64,000 nucleotides of DNA from Capilliphycus robustus (GTDB taxonomy: Bacteria > Cyanobacteriota > Cyanobacteriia > Cyanobacteriales > Microcoleaceae), in NCBI RefSeq assembly GCF_034932365.1, contig NZ_JAYGHR010000067.1, forward strand, positions 1-64,000. The letters are read 5' to 3'. Below, in pieces: positions 36,160 to 44,484 of this stretch; position 1 is the stretch's first letter; every line of letters starts with the position of its first letter. A program made the translations under genes and the position numbers. The notes beneath the pieces were generated by a model. That model was given only the letters and a program-made list of their open reading frames with translations, did no database searches and was not told where the DNA came from.

Positions 36160-36564
36160 ATGAGAAGAACAACCGTTAAATTGGCTGCATTTGCTTTATA
36201 TTTTATCTTAATGAATCTTGGCTTTTCAGCAAAGGCTGATACCGTCAAAGTTCGCTGTGATTTTTATCCAAAAGGAGAAGATAAAGCCTCGGCTTCGGAG
36301 GTTTGTACCTTTTCTCAACGTCAAGGTAATATCTCAATTGAACGCCAAAATGGAACTCGATATGAATTGAGTCCTGTTGGGGATGAACCGGGAAATTTTA
36401 AAGATAAATCCGGTGAGGAGGTTTATCGACAAAGTGGCTTAGAAGATAGAGGACAGATTTTCCGAATGTCTGAAGAATCCATTTATATTTATTGGGATAC
36501 TGCTCCGTTTTCGTCTGGTGAAGACCCCAATACCATGTGCAATCCTGCTGAAGAACCCTGTTAA
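36160..36564 (+). CDS. Small secreted protein of unknown function
   Basis: 134 aa with a clear Sec signal (KLAAFALYFILMNLGFSAKA, cleavage before DTVKV). The mature domain has four Cys (one in VRCDF, one in EVCTF, two in the MCNPAEEPC tail) that could form two disulfides in the periplasm. GAGAGGTG lies nine bases before ATG. Family not recognised. Confidence 0.6.
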   Translation: MRRTTVKLAAFALYFILMNLGFSAKADTVKVRCDFYPKGEDKASASEVCTFSQRQGNISIERQNGTRYELSPVGDEPGNFKDKSGEEVYRQSGLEDRGQIFRMSEESIYIYWDTAPFSSGEDPNTMCNPAEEPC

Positions 36565-36582
36565 AGATCGGGTTGAACTTGA

Positions 36583-36930
36583 TTAATTTACCCGAACAGA
36601 TTCAGTAACACCATATCCAGTATAAGGCCGTTTGTAGGGCGGATGCAAACCCAGAACAATATCTTGTTTAGGAACTCCCAGAGAAACTAATTCTTCTCCG
36701 ACATCGATATCAGTGGCGTTTTGCTGAAGCCAAATTTTATCCTCTTTAATATCAAAATGCAGAACAATGTAATAAACTCGTTTTAGCCCTTTCCAACCCA
36801 CTCGCATGAGTTGATAATGATCTCGTACCGTATCAAAAAGGAGTTGGCTTTCTACGTCTTCTGAGGGGAAATCGCTATGAGATTGTAGCAAAGTTTGAAT
36901 GCAAGAGCGATAATGTTCTAGCTTATCCAT
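36583..36930 (-). CDS. xisI: XisI-like protein, solitary
   Basis: 115 aa. VESQLLFDTVRDHYQLMRVGWKG, KIWLQQNATDI and LGVPKQDIVLGLHPPYKRPYTGY match XisI, named for controlling excision of the fdxN element in Anabaena, though most homologues are not tied to such elements. XisI normally follows xisH; no xisH is present here. It ends 18 bases from the convergent secreted-protein gene. Confidence 0.85.
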   Translation of the reverse strand: MDKLEHYRSCIQTLLQSHSDFPSEDVESQLLFDTVRDHYQLMRVGWKGLKRVYYIVLHFDIKEDKIWLQQNATDIDVGEELVSLGVPKQDIVLGLHPPYKRPYTGYGVTESVRVN

Positions 36931-37057
36931 TGTAAAATCTCCTCAGTTTATCGGATTATATAGAGTTCAGACGAAGCAAATTAGGCGCGGTTAGCGCAAC
37001 AACAAGCGTAATATCGGTACAATTAGGGTAACAGACTTCTAGACTCACTCCTAACTC

Positions 37058-38566
37058 ATGCTATCTCCTGGGACTGTCCTCAATACTCGTTATCGACTCA
37101 AAGAAACCCTCAATAGCAACTCTGTCCGTCAAACCTGGCTAGCGGAAGACTTGAAGTTTAAAGATCAAGTGGTGGTGAAATTGTTAGCGTTAAGTGGTTC
37201 AATGGATTGGGATGACTTGAAACTTCTAGAACGAGAAGCGCAAATTTTACAACAACTTCATCATCCCCATTTGGTGCGTTATCGGGATTATTTTGCTGTT
37301 AATAGTTTGAATCCTTGGTTTTGTTTAGTGACTGAATATGTACCGGGAGTTTCTCTCAAACAAAGACTAGAAAAACGTCAAAAATTTACCCCAACCCAAA
37401 TTCAATGGATCGCCGCAGAAGTTTTAGAAATTCTCAACTATTTACATCAGTTAAATCCTCCGGTTGTACATCGCGATATTAAACCGAGTAACCTGATTTG
37501 GGGAACGGATAATCATATTCATTTGATTGATTTTGGCTGTGTACAAATTCAACCACGAACTCCAGGTGCGACGTTTACCGTTGTGGGAACCTATGGTTAT
37601 ACTCCGATTGAACAATTTGGCGGAGAAGCGGTTCCGGCGTCGGATTTGTATGCGTTGGGAGCAACATTAATTCATCTGTTAACGGGGATTTCTCCGGCAG
37701 AGTTACCGCAAGATAATCTGCAAATTCAGTTTAAAGATCGGGCGGTTTCTTCGATAGAACCTCAATTTTGTGATTGGTTAGAACGGTTAATCAATCCATC
37801 AGTTAAGGCACGTTATCTGAATGCAAGTCAAGCGTTAATTGCGTTGAATGCTTCGATCTCTACCGCGATACAATCTCCAGAAAATACGGGGATTCGTCTG
37901 TCGAAGTCGGCGAATAATTTGAAAATAGAAATTCCTTCTCGGTTTGCAATAGAATATATTCGATCCAGTAAACAAACGCTTCAAAAGAGTCTTTGGAATT
38001 GGGGAGAACGACTTTTTTCTTTGCGTTTATTTGTTAAATTGCAGATTGTTACGGTTGTCGCCCTGGCCAGTTGGGTTTTGTGGTTATTACCGCTTCCCCT
38101 AGACAAAATTGGGTTGAATTTAATTTCTTCCTTGTTGTTTTTACCGTTTATTTTAATAATTTTGGGTGTGCCTGCGGGATTGATATTTTTAATTTTACTC
38201 CTCAATTCGGGTGTGGATTATTTTGAAAAAATATCTCTAGAGTTAGATGAAAAAAACTTAGAGATTTGTTGGCAATCTTGGGGTTTCCCTAAACGAAAAG
38301 TGATTAACTTGTCAGAAATTCAAAATATTAATCTAACTCAAAGCAAAGCCGGAAATGGTCAACTTTACCCGACGTTAGAAATTGCCATCTACAAACAAAT
38401 GATGTTTTTCCTCTCTAAACGTAAAACCTATCACCTCGGACAGCAATTAAAAATTGAAGAACTAGAATGGCTGAAACAAGAAATGAGTGATTGGTTAAGT
38501 ATTCATACGAACTCCCTACCGCAATTAACAGCCCGTTCTCAAGATTCTATCCAAAAAATCACCTAA
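37058..38566 (+). CDS. Ser/Thr protein kinase with C-terminal membrane domain
   Basis: 502 aa. Eukaryotic-type kinase at about residues 10-270: VVVKLLAL (ATP-binding Lys), HRDIKPSNL (catalytic loop), LIDFGCVQ (DFG), GTYGYTPIEQFGG (activation segment and APE equivalent). The glycine-rich loop is poor (TLNSNSVRQTWLA). Two TM segments at about 330-390 precede a cytoplasmic-like tail with LYPTLEIAIY. It is the first gene of a signalling cluster running to 44298. Confidence 0.88.
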   Translation: MLSPGTVLNTRYRLKETLNSNSVRQTWLAEDLKFKDQVVVKLLALSGSMDWDDLKLLEREAQILQQLHHPHLVRYRDYFAVNSLNPWFCLVTEYVPGVSLKQRLEKRQKFTPTQIQWIAAEVLEILNYLHQLNPPVVHRDIKPSNLIWGTDNHIHLIDFGCVQIQPRTPGATFTVVGTYGYTPIEQFGGEAVPASDLYALGATLIHLLTGISPAELPQDNLQIQFKDRAVSSIEPQFCDWLERLINPSVKARYLNASQALIALNASISTAIQSPENTGIRLSKSANNLKIEIPSRFAIEYIRSSKQTLQKSLWNWGERLFSLRLFVKLQIVTVVALASWVLWLLPLPLDKIGLNLISSLLFLPFILIILGVPAGLIFLILLLNSGVDYFEKISLELDEKNLEICWQSWGFPKRKVINLSEIQNINLTQSKAGNGQLYPTLEIAIYKQMMFFLSKRKTYHLGQQLKIEELEWLKQEMSDWLSIHTNSLPQLTARSQDSIQKIT

Positions 38567-38644
38567 AAAGACCTCGATTGAATAAACCGGTTTTTTCAAG
38601 CTAAAATCAATGTATGGACTGAAATCATCTATCTTCATTTCACT

Positions 38645-40873
38645 ATGGGTATTCTGCCGGAAATGTTAACAACCAGTTCTTTCATTCCTCATGGTCACTG
38701 TTATCTTTGGAAACCTCAACTGGTCAGCTTACACGTCATTTCTGATTTACTCATCTTTTTGGCTTACTTCTCGATTCCGGCTACCCTATTTTACTTTGTC
38801 CGTAAGCGAAAAGATCTGCCCTATGTTCATATTTTCCTGCTGTTTGCTGCGTTTATTATTGCTTGTGGTTTGACTCACTTTCTGGGAATTGTCACACTCT
38901 GGTATCCGATTTATTGGGTATCGGGAATCGTCAAAGCAATTACAGCCTTTGTTTCCGTTTTGACAGCCGTTGCTATCATTCCGATTGTTCCCCAAGTTTT
39001 AGCTTTAAAAAGTCCTGCTGAACTCGAACGCATTAATGAAGCCCTACGTCAGAGCGAAGAACGGTTTCGTTTAGCGTTGCAAAATTCTCCCATTACCTTC
39101 TGTATTCAAGATTGTGAGTTACGTTATAGCTGGATTTATAACCCCGCTCCCGGCTTTACGGTTGAACAGATTATAGGTCAGTTAGAAACAGATATATTAT
39201 CGGCGGAAGAAGCTCAAAAAATCATCGCAATTAAGCAACCTGTATTAGAGACAGGCGTGAGAAATCGTCAGGAGTTTTTGAATAATCAAAACGGAGAATT
39301 ACGTTACTTTGATATTAATGTAGAACCTCTAAGAGATAGCCATAATAATATTATTGGGCTTACCAGTGTTGCGCTTGATATTACCGAACGCAAACAAGCC
39401 GAACTCGAACGTCAACGCGCCCAACAACTACAACGAGCGAAAGAAGCGGCTGAATCTGCGAATGTTGCTAAAAGTCGTTTTTTGGCAAATATGAGCCATG
39501 AACTTCGTACTCCTTTAAATGCCATTTTGGGGTTTACTCAACTGTTGCTTAGACAGCCTCAATTCTCCGATGAACCAACAAGCGAGTATCTGAAAATTAT
39601 TCATCGTAGTGGAAAACATCTCCTCAACTTAATTAATGATATTCTTACCTTGTCTAAAGTTGAAGCGGGTCGAGTTTCCCTGAAAGCAAAACCGTTTGAT
39701 TTGTATGCTTTGCTTAAAAGCATCGAAGAAATGTTTTCCCTCAGCGCAGCAAATAAAAGATTAACGCTGGAGTTTAAAATGGGTGCAGATGTTCCTCGGG
39801 GTTTGAAAGCCGATGAGGAAAAATTGCGACAAATTCTGATTAATTTGCTGTCTAATGCGGTTAAGTTTACCTCAACAGGTAGCGTGACTTTAACGGTTCG
39901 TTCTAAAAATGTTTCCGATGACATCAATTCAAACTGTGAACTTCTGTTTGAGGTGAGAGATACCGGGATGGGAATTGCACCTGATGAACTAGATAAAATC
40001 TTTGAACCCTTTACTCAGACTGAAATAGGTGAGAAAGTTAAACAAGGAACTGGACTCGGTTTGGCAATTTGTCGCGAATTTGTGGAGTTGATGGGAGGTG
40101 ATATTACGGTTGAGAGTCAGTTAGGGATGGGAAGTATATTTCAGTTTTATCTCCCGTTAGAACAGGTAGAGTTGGAGGATATTGAACCCGAACTTCCCCA
40201 GCATCGGGTTATGGGTTTGATGAAAGATCAACCTGAATATCGGATTTTAGTGGCTGAAGACCGTGCTGATAATCGTCAATTGATTGTTAAACTTTTAGAA
40301 ACGGTAGGTTTTCAAGTGAAAGCAGCCCAAAATGGTCGAGAAGCGGTTGAACTTTGGGAGAGTTGGTCGCCTCATTTGATTTGGATGGATATGCAAATGC
40401 CTGTGATGAATGGTTATCAGGCGATTGAAAAAATTAAAGCGACACCCAAAGGGAAAGAAACGATTATTATTGCCTTAACTGCTTCGGCTTTTGAGGAAGA
40501 TTACCACAAAATTCTCGCTCTCGGTTGCAATGATTTTGTTCGGAAACCCTTTCAAGAACAGGAGATTTTTGCTAAAATTAAGCAATATTTGGATGTATCC
40601 TATGTTTATCAAGATCAACAGCTAGACTTGACCCATCAACCCCCGACAAACCGGGAGCGAAATCACCTCGTTCGAGAAGATTTTGCGGTGATGCCTCTTT
40701 CATGGCGACAGCAACTTCATCAAGCGGCTTATCTCGCCAATGAAGCAGAAATTGCTCAGTTAATTCGACAGATTCCTCGAACTGAAACGTTTCTGCTTGA
40801 ACGACTAACAGAACTGGTCAATCGTCTTCTGTTTGAAGAAATTGAAGTTTTAACTAAACCTGAATCTCTATGA
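38645..40873 (+). CDS. Ethylene-receptor-like hybrid histidine kinase
   Basis: 742 aa. The N-terminal three-TM domain aligns without gaps to the plant ETR1 ethylene-binding domain: Asp34, Tyr41, Ile44, Pro45, Cys74 and His78 correspond to ETR1 D25, Y32, I35, P36, C65 and H69, the last two being copper ligands (CGLTH). A PAS domain (about 140-255), HisKA with MSHELRTPLN, a HATPase with DTGMGI and GTGLGLAI, and a receiver domain with phospho-Asp in WMDMQMPVMNGY follow. Closest known type is Synechocystis SynEtr1. Its stop overlaps the next start (ATGA), so translation is coupled. Confidence 0.92.
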   Translation: MGILPEMLTTSSFIPHGHCYLWKPQLVSLHVISDLLIFLAYFSIPATLFYFVRKRKDLPYVHIFLLFAAFIIACGLTHFLGIVTLWYPIYWVSGIVKAITAFVSVLTAVAIIPIVPQVLALKSPAELERINEALRQSEERFRLALQNSPITFCIQDCELRYSWIYNPAPGFTVEQIIGQLETDILSAEEAQKIIAIKQPVLETGVRNRQEFLNNQNGELRYFDINVEPLRDSHNNIIGLTSVALDITERKQAELERQRAQQLQRAKEAAESANVAKSRFLANMSHELRTPLNAILGFTQLLLRQPQFSDEPTSEYLKIIHRSGKHLLNLINDILTLSKVEAGRVSLKAKPFDLYALLKSIEEMFSLSAANKRLTLEFKMGADVPRGLKADEEKLRQILINLLSNAVKFTSTGSVTLTVRSKNVSDDINSNCELLFEVRDTGMGIAPDELDKIFEPFTQTEIGEKVKQGTGLGLAICREFVELMGGDITVESQLGMGSIFQFYLPLEQVELEDIEPELPQHRVMGLMKDQPEYRILVAEDRADNRQLIVKLLETVGFQVKAAQNGREAVELWESWSPHLIWMDMQMPVMNGYQAIEKIKATPKGKETIIIALTASAFEEDYHKILALGCNDFVRKPFQEQEIFAKIKQYLDVSYVYQDQQLDLTHQPPTNRERNHLVREDFAVMPLSWRQQLHQAAYLANEAEIAQLIRQIPRTETFLLERLTELVNRLLFEEIEVLTKPESL

Positions 40874-42012
40874 ATACTATACCCTATCTTGAACCTTCTG
40901 AATATATTTTACTGGTTGATGACGAGTTGGATAATCTAACTGTTCTTTCAGCTTTATTGGCTCAACAAGGTTACACGGTGCGCCGAGTTTTGAATGGACA
41001 AAAAGCCTTAAATTTACTGCGTTCCAAGGAACCTCCAGCGTTAGTTATGCTCGATATTATGATGCCTGAAATGGATGGCTATGAACTGTGTAAACAGATT
41101 AAAACGGATGAAAAAACACAAGATATTTCGGTGATTTTTTTAAGTGCTTTAGATGAGGTAAAAAATAAAGTCAAAGGGTTTGAAGTAGGAGGATCAGACT
41201 ATATTACGAAACCTTTTGAGTCATTAGAAGTGATGGCTCGGGTTGAGAATCAACTGGGTTTACGAAAGCTGAAACAACATATTAAACTCGAAGCACAGTT
41301 AAGACAATCTCTAATTAAAGAAAAAGAACTGACGGAATTAAAACGACGAATTATTACAACTATTTCTCACGAATATCGCACGCCCTTATCGGTGATTCTC
41401 AGCTCGGCGGAACTGCTAGAACATTACTGTGATTCTGAAAATGAAAAGCAGCAAAAGCATATTAAGCGGATTCAACAAATGGTACAACATCTCAGCAGTT
41501 TGGTGAATGATGTGGCATTAATTAATGAATTTGAACAAGACCAAGTGATTCTGAAACCTATCACTTTAAATTTAATTGAATTTGGTAAAATTTTGATTTC
41601 TGAGATAAAGTTGGTTAGAAAAGTTAAACAAAAAATTAACTTTTCCTATCAAGGAGATGAGTTCTTGGCTAAATGGGATGAGAGAATTTTACGACAAATG
41701 TTGAGCCATTTACTCTCGAATGCTATTAAATTTTCTCCGGCTGATAGTGAGATTGATTTAAAATTAATTCAACAACAAGATACCATTCAGTTTCAGGTAC
41801 AAGATCGAGGAATTGGTATTCTCGCCGAGAACCAGGAGAAAATTTTTGATCCGTTTTATCGGGGGGATAATATTGGGACGATTCAAGGAGAAGGTGTGGG
41901 TTTAGCGATTGTCAAAAAATGTGTGAATTTGTACGGAGGTCAAATTCAATTGAAAACAGAGCTGAACAAAGGTACAATATTTATAATTACTTTGCCCATC
42001 CCGAAAAATTGA
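40870..42012 (+). CDS. REC-histidine kinase hybrid protein
   Basis: 380 aa, cytoplasmic. An N-terminal receiver (LLVDDE, phospho-Asp in MLDIMMPEMDGYE, Lys in ITKPFE) is followed by a coiled coil, HisKA with TISHEYRTPLS, and a HATPase with SNAIKFSP, DRGIGI and GEGVGLAIV. The four-base overlap with the ethylene-receptor-like kinase suggests it takes the signal from that kinase's phosphorelay. Convergent with the c-di-GMP gene that follows. Confidence 0.92.
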   Translation: MNTIPYLEPSEYILLVDDELDNLTVLSALLAQQGYTVRRVLNGQKALNLLRSKEPPALVMLDIMMPEMDGYELCKQIKTDEKTQDISVIFLSALDEVKNKVKGFEVGGSDYITKPFESLEVMARVENQLGLRKLKQHIKLEAQLRQSLIKEKELTELKRRIITTISHEYRTPLSVILSSAELLEHYCDSENEKQQKHIKRIQQMVQHLSSLVNDVALINEFEQDQVILKPITLNLIEFGKILISEIKLVRKVKQKINFSYQGDEFLAKWDERILRQMLSHLLSNAIKFSPADSEIDLKLIQQQDTIQFQVQDRGIGILAENQEKIFDPFYRGDNIGTIQGEGVGLAIVKKCVNLYGGQIQLKTELNKGTIFIITLPIPKN

Positions 42013-42033
42013 GGAGATGTGAAAAAAAGAAAA

Positions 42034-44298
42034 CTATCTTAAAAGACGCTGAGGCTGATCAATCCCATAACCCTGAGCAAAATCAACACCAATCTCTCTT
42101 AAAATCTCCAGTGTCGCCGGATTTTCGACAAATTCAGCTATCGTTTTCACCCCCATCGCATGACCGATTTTATTCACACTTTCAAGCAAAGCATATTCGA
42201 TCTTTGCCGTTTGAATCTCTTTAACAGAACTACTGTCAATTTTTAAATAATCCCAAGAAAGATGCTTCAAATAAGCCAGGGAACTCATCCCGCCTCCAAA
42301 ATGATCAATTGCACAACAGCATCCCAATTGTTTGAGGGTTTGAATAAACTCCCTCGTTTGAGATAAAGAAGCGATCGCCACCGTTTCAGGAATTTCAAAA
42401 CAGAGGCTTTGAGCAATCACTTGATGTTGCGTCAGTTGAACTTTGAGAAAGTCGATAAATTCCTGATTTTTAATACTACTCCCCGCTAAATTAATCATAT
42501 ATAAGCACTCGGTTTGCTGCTCCTGTTCTTCAGAGATTAACTGTTCGTAGTTTTGAAGAAAAGTATTAATCACCCATCGATCAATAGCCAGCATCAAATT
42601 ATAACGTTCAGCCGTTGGCAAAAACGCCATAGGCGGTACTAAATCCCCTGTCTCATCAACCAAACGGAGCAACAGTTCATAATATTTTTTACTGTCCGTC
42701 GTGCTGTTTAGAGGTACAATTTTTTGAGCATAGAGACGAAACCGATCTTCGCGCAAAGCGTGATTAATCTCCAAAATCCATTGTCTCTCTCGGTGTCGCT
42801 CTGCTCGTTCTTCATCCTCAATTTCGTAGACATGAATGCAGTTTCGACCCCTAGCCTTCGCCGCGTAACAAGCCGCATCAGCCGCACCCAAAACACTCGA
42901 TAAATCTGGTGTATAACCATCAATTTTCACTAAACCAATACTGACTCCAATTGAAAATACTTGATCCTGCCAACTGAAACGAAAATCTTGAATTAACTTT
43001 CTCACCGTTTCCGCAACTTCTTTTCCATCCGCTAGCGTGCAACCATGCAGCAACAAACCAAATTCATCGCCGCCCAAACGAGCCAAACAGTCAGCCGTGC
43101 GAACTCGGGTTTGCAGTAGAGCGGTAATTTGACGCAGCAACTCATCTCCAGCCGGATGACCACAAGTATCATTAACCAGTTTAAACTTGTCTAAGTCCAG
43201 AAAGCAAAAAACATGATTTTGCTCTTCGGTTTGAGCCGAGGTAATTGCCGCCATGATTTTCTGCTCAAAGGCTTGTCGATTCAGTAATCCGGTCAGGTGG
43301 TCATGGCTTGCCTGCCAAGAGAGCTGACGGCTCAATAAACGCGATTGGGTGACATCCCGGAACACCAATACCACACCCCGAATTTGACCTTGATGATCTC
43401 GAATGGGAGCTGCCGAATCTTCAATGGCATACTCTGTTCCTTCCCGAGAAATGAGTAGGGTATGATGGGTCAGATGAACAATTTCCGCATGATGTAAAAC
43501 CTGTTCGACGGGATTTTCTAAAGGTTGTCGCGTCAGTTCATCAACAATCCTAAACACTTGAGAAAGGGACTGTCCGCGAACTTGATGATTTTTCCAGCCT
43601 GTGAGTTGCTCGGCGACTGGGTTGAGATACTCAACTTTACCCTGTTCATCGGTGGTAATCACCCCATCTCCAATTGATTCTAAGGTAATTTGAGCCTGTT
43701 CTTTTTCTCGAATCAGAGCTTTTTCGATTTCTTCTCGATGTTGTATTTCTTGTTTGAGTTGAGTATTCGCTGCTAATAGTTCTGTGGTGCGTTCTTCTAC
43801 TCTGTGTTCTAACAGGATATTGACTTGGCGGAGTTGTTCTTCAACCTGTTGGCGGCGCTGTATTTCCTGTTGTAAACGTTCAACTTGTTGTTCGAGTAAT
43901 TGAGTCAGATGACGCACAGACAAATGAGCCTGAATGCGAGCCAGTGCTTCTTGAGGATGGATGGGTTTAGTAATATAGTCTGCTGCTCCTAACAGCAACC
44001 CTTGAACTTTATTATCGGTTTCTGAAAGAGCCGTCATAAAGATAACGGGAATATCTCGGGTAGAGGGTGAGGCTTTTAACCGACGACAAACCTCATACCC
44101 ATCCATATCCGGCATTCGGATATCGAGTAAAATCAGATCGGGTTGTTGAGAAGCAGCAATTTCTAAAGCCAATTCTCCGGTGTCAGCAACCAAGACTGCA
44201 TACTCGGCTCTCAACAGACAAGCGCAAAATATTTCCAGATTGAGTGGATAGTCATCAACCACTAAAATAATACCTGAGTTTAAGTCTTTGTTTATCAT
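42034..44298 (-). CDS. REC-PAS-GGDEF-EAL protein with altered EAL site
   Basis: 754 aa from ATG 44298; a GTG at 44322 is possible. Receiver domain with LLDIRMPDMDGYE, a long coiled coil, PAS, GGDEF with intact GGDEF (LGGDEFGLLL), and an EAL domain. In the EAL domain the motif reads YELLLRL, and the normal DDFG is DHFG, so the second Asp (metal ligand) is His; Glu in FEIPET, Lys in LKID and QGYGI remain. Cyclase activity is likely, phosphodiesterase activity doubtful. Confidence 0.9.
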   Translation of the reverse strand: MINKDLNSGIILVVDDYPLNLEIFCACLLRAEYAVLVADTGELALEIAASQQPDLILLDIRMPDMDGYEVCRRLKASPSTRDIPVIFMTALSETDNKVQGLLLGAADYITKPIHPQEALARIQAHLSVRHLTQLLEQQVERLQQEIQRRQQVEEQLRQVNILLEHRVEERTTELLAANTQLKQEIQHREEIEKALIREKEQAQITLESIGDGVITTDEQGKVEYLNPVAEQLTGWKNHQVRGQSLSQVFRIVDELTRQPLENPVEQVLHHAEIVHLTHHTLLISREGTEYAIEDSAAPIRDHQGQIRGVVLVFRDVTQSRLLSRQLSWQASHDHLTGLLNRQAFEQKIMAAITSAQTEEQNHVFCFLDLDKFKLVNDTCGHPAGDELLRQITALLQTRVRTADCLARLGGDEFGLLLHGCTLADGKEVAETVRKLIQDFRFSWQDQVFSIGVSIGLVKIDGYTPDLSSVLGAADAACYAAKARGRNCIHVYEIEDEERAERHRERQWILEINHALREDRFRLYAQKIVPLNSTTDSKKYYELLLRLVDETGDLVPPMAFLPTAERYNLMLAIDRWVINTFLQNYEQLISEEQEQQTECLYMINLAGSSIKNQEFIDFLKVQLTQHQVIAQSLCFEIPETVAIASLSQTREFIQTLKQLGCCCAIDHFGGGMSSLAYLKHLSWDYLKIDSSSVKEIQTAKIEYALLESVNKIGHAMGVKTIAEFVENPATLEILREIGVDFAQGYGIDQPQRLLR

Positions 44299-44484
44299 TC
44301 GCGCCTTGAAAGGATCTTCCACATTCTAATTATCGCCCTTGATTTGAGACATCGGTATCTCAACTGTTTTAACTCACGCCACGCCCACCGGGACTCAACA
44401 ACACCTAAAAAACTGGGTTCGATAACGAAAAATATAGGCTTGCCTATTGCAGTTACCAGAAACCGGGTTTCTGACAGCAGGAAA
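44299..44484. other. Intergenic region with AACCCGGT-type hairpin
   Basis: At 44457-44473 CAGAAACCGGGTTTCTG forms a seven-pair stem. The ACCCGGTTT core also occurs at 23883, 49563, 52242 and 52294. No gene is seen. Confidence 0.45.
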
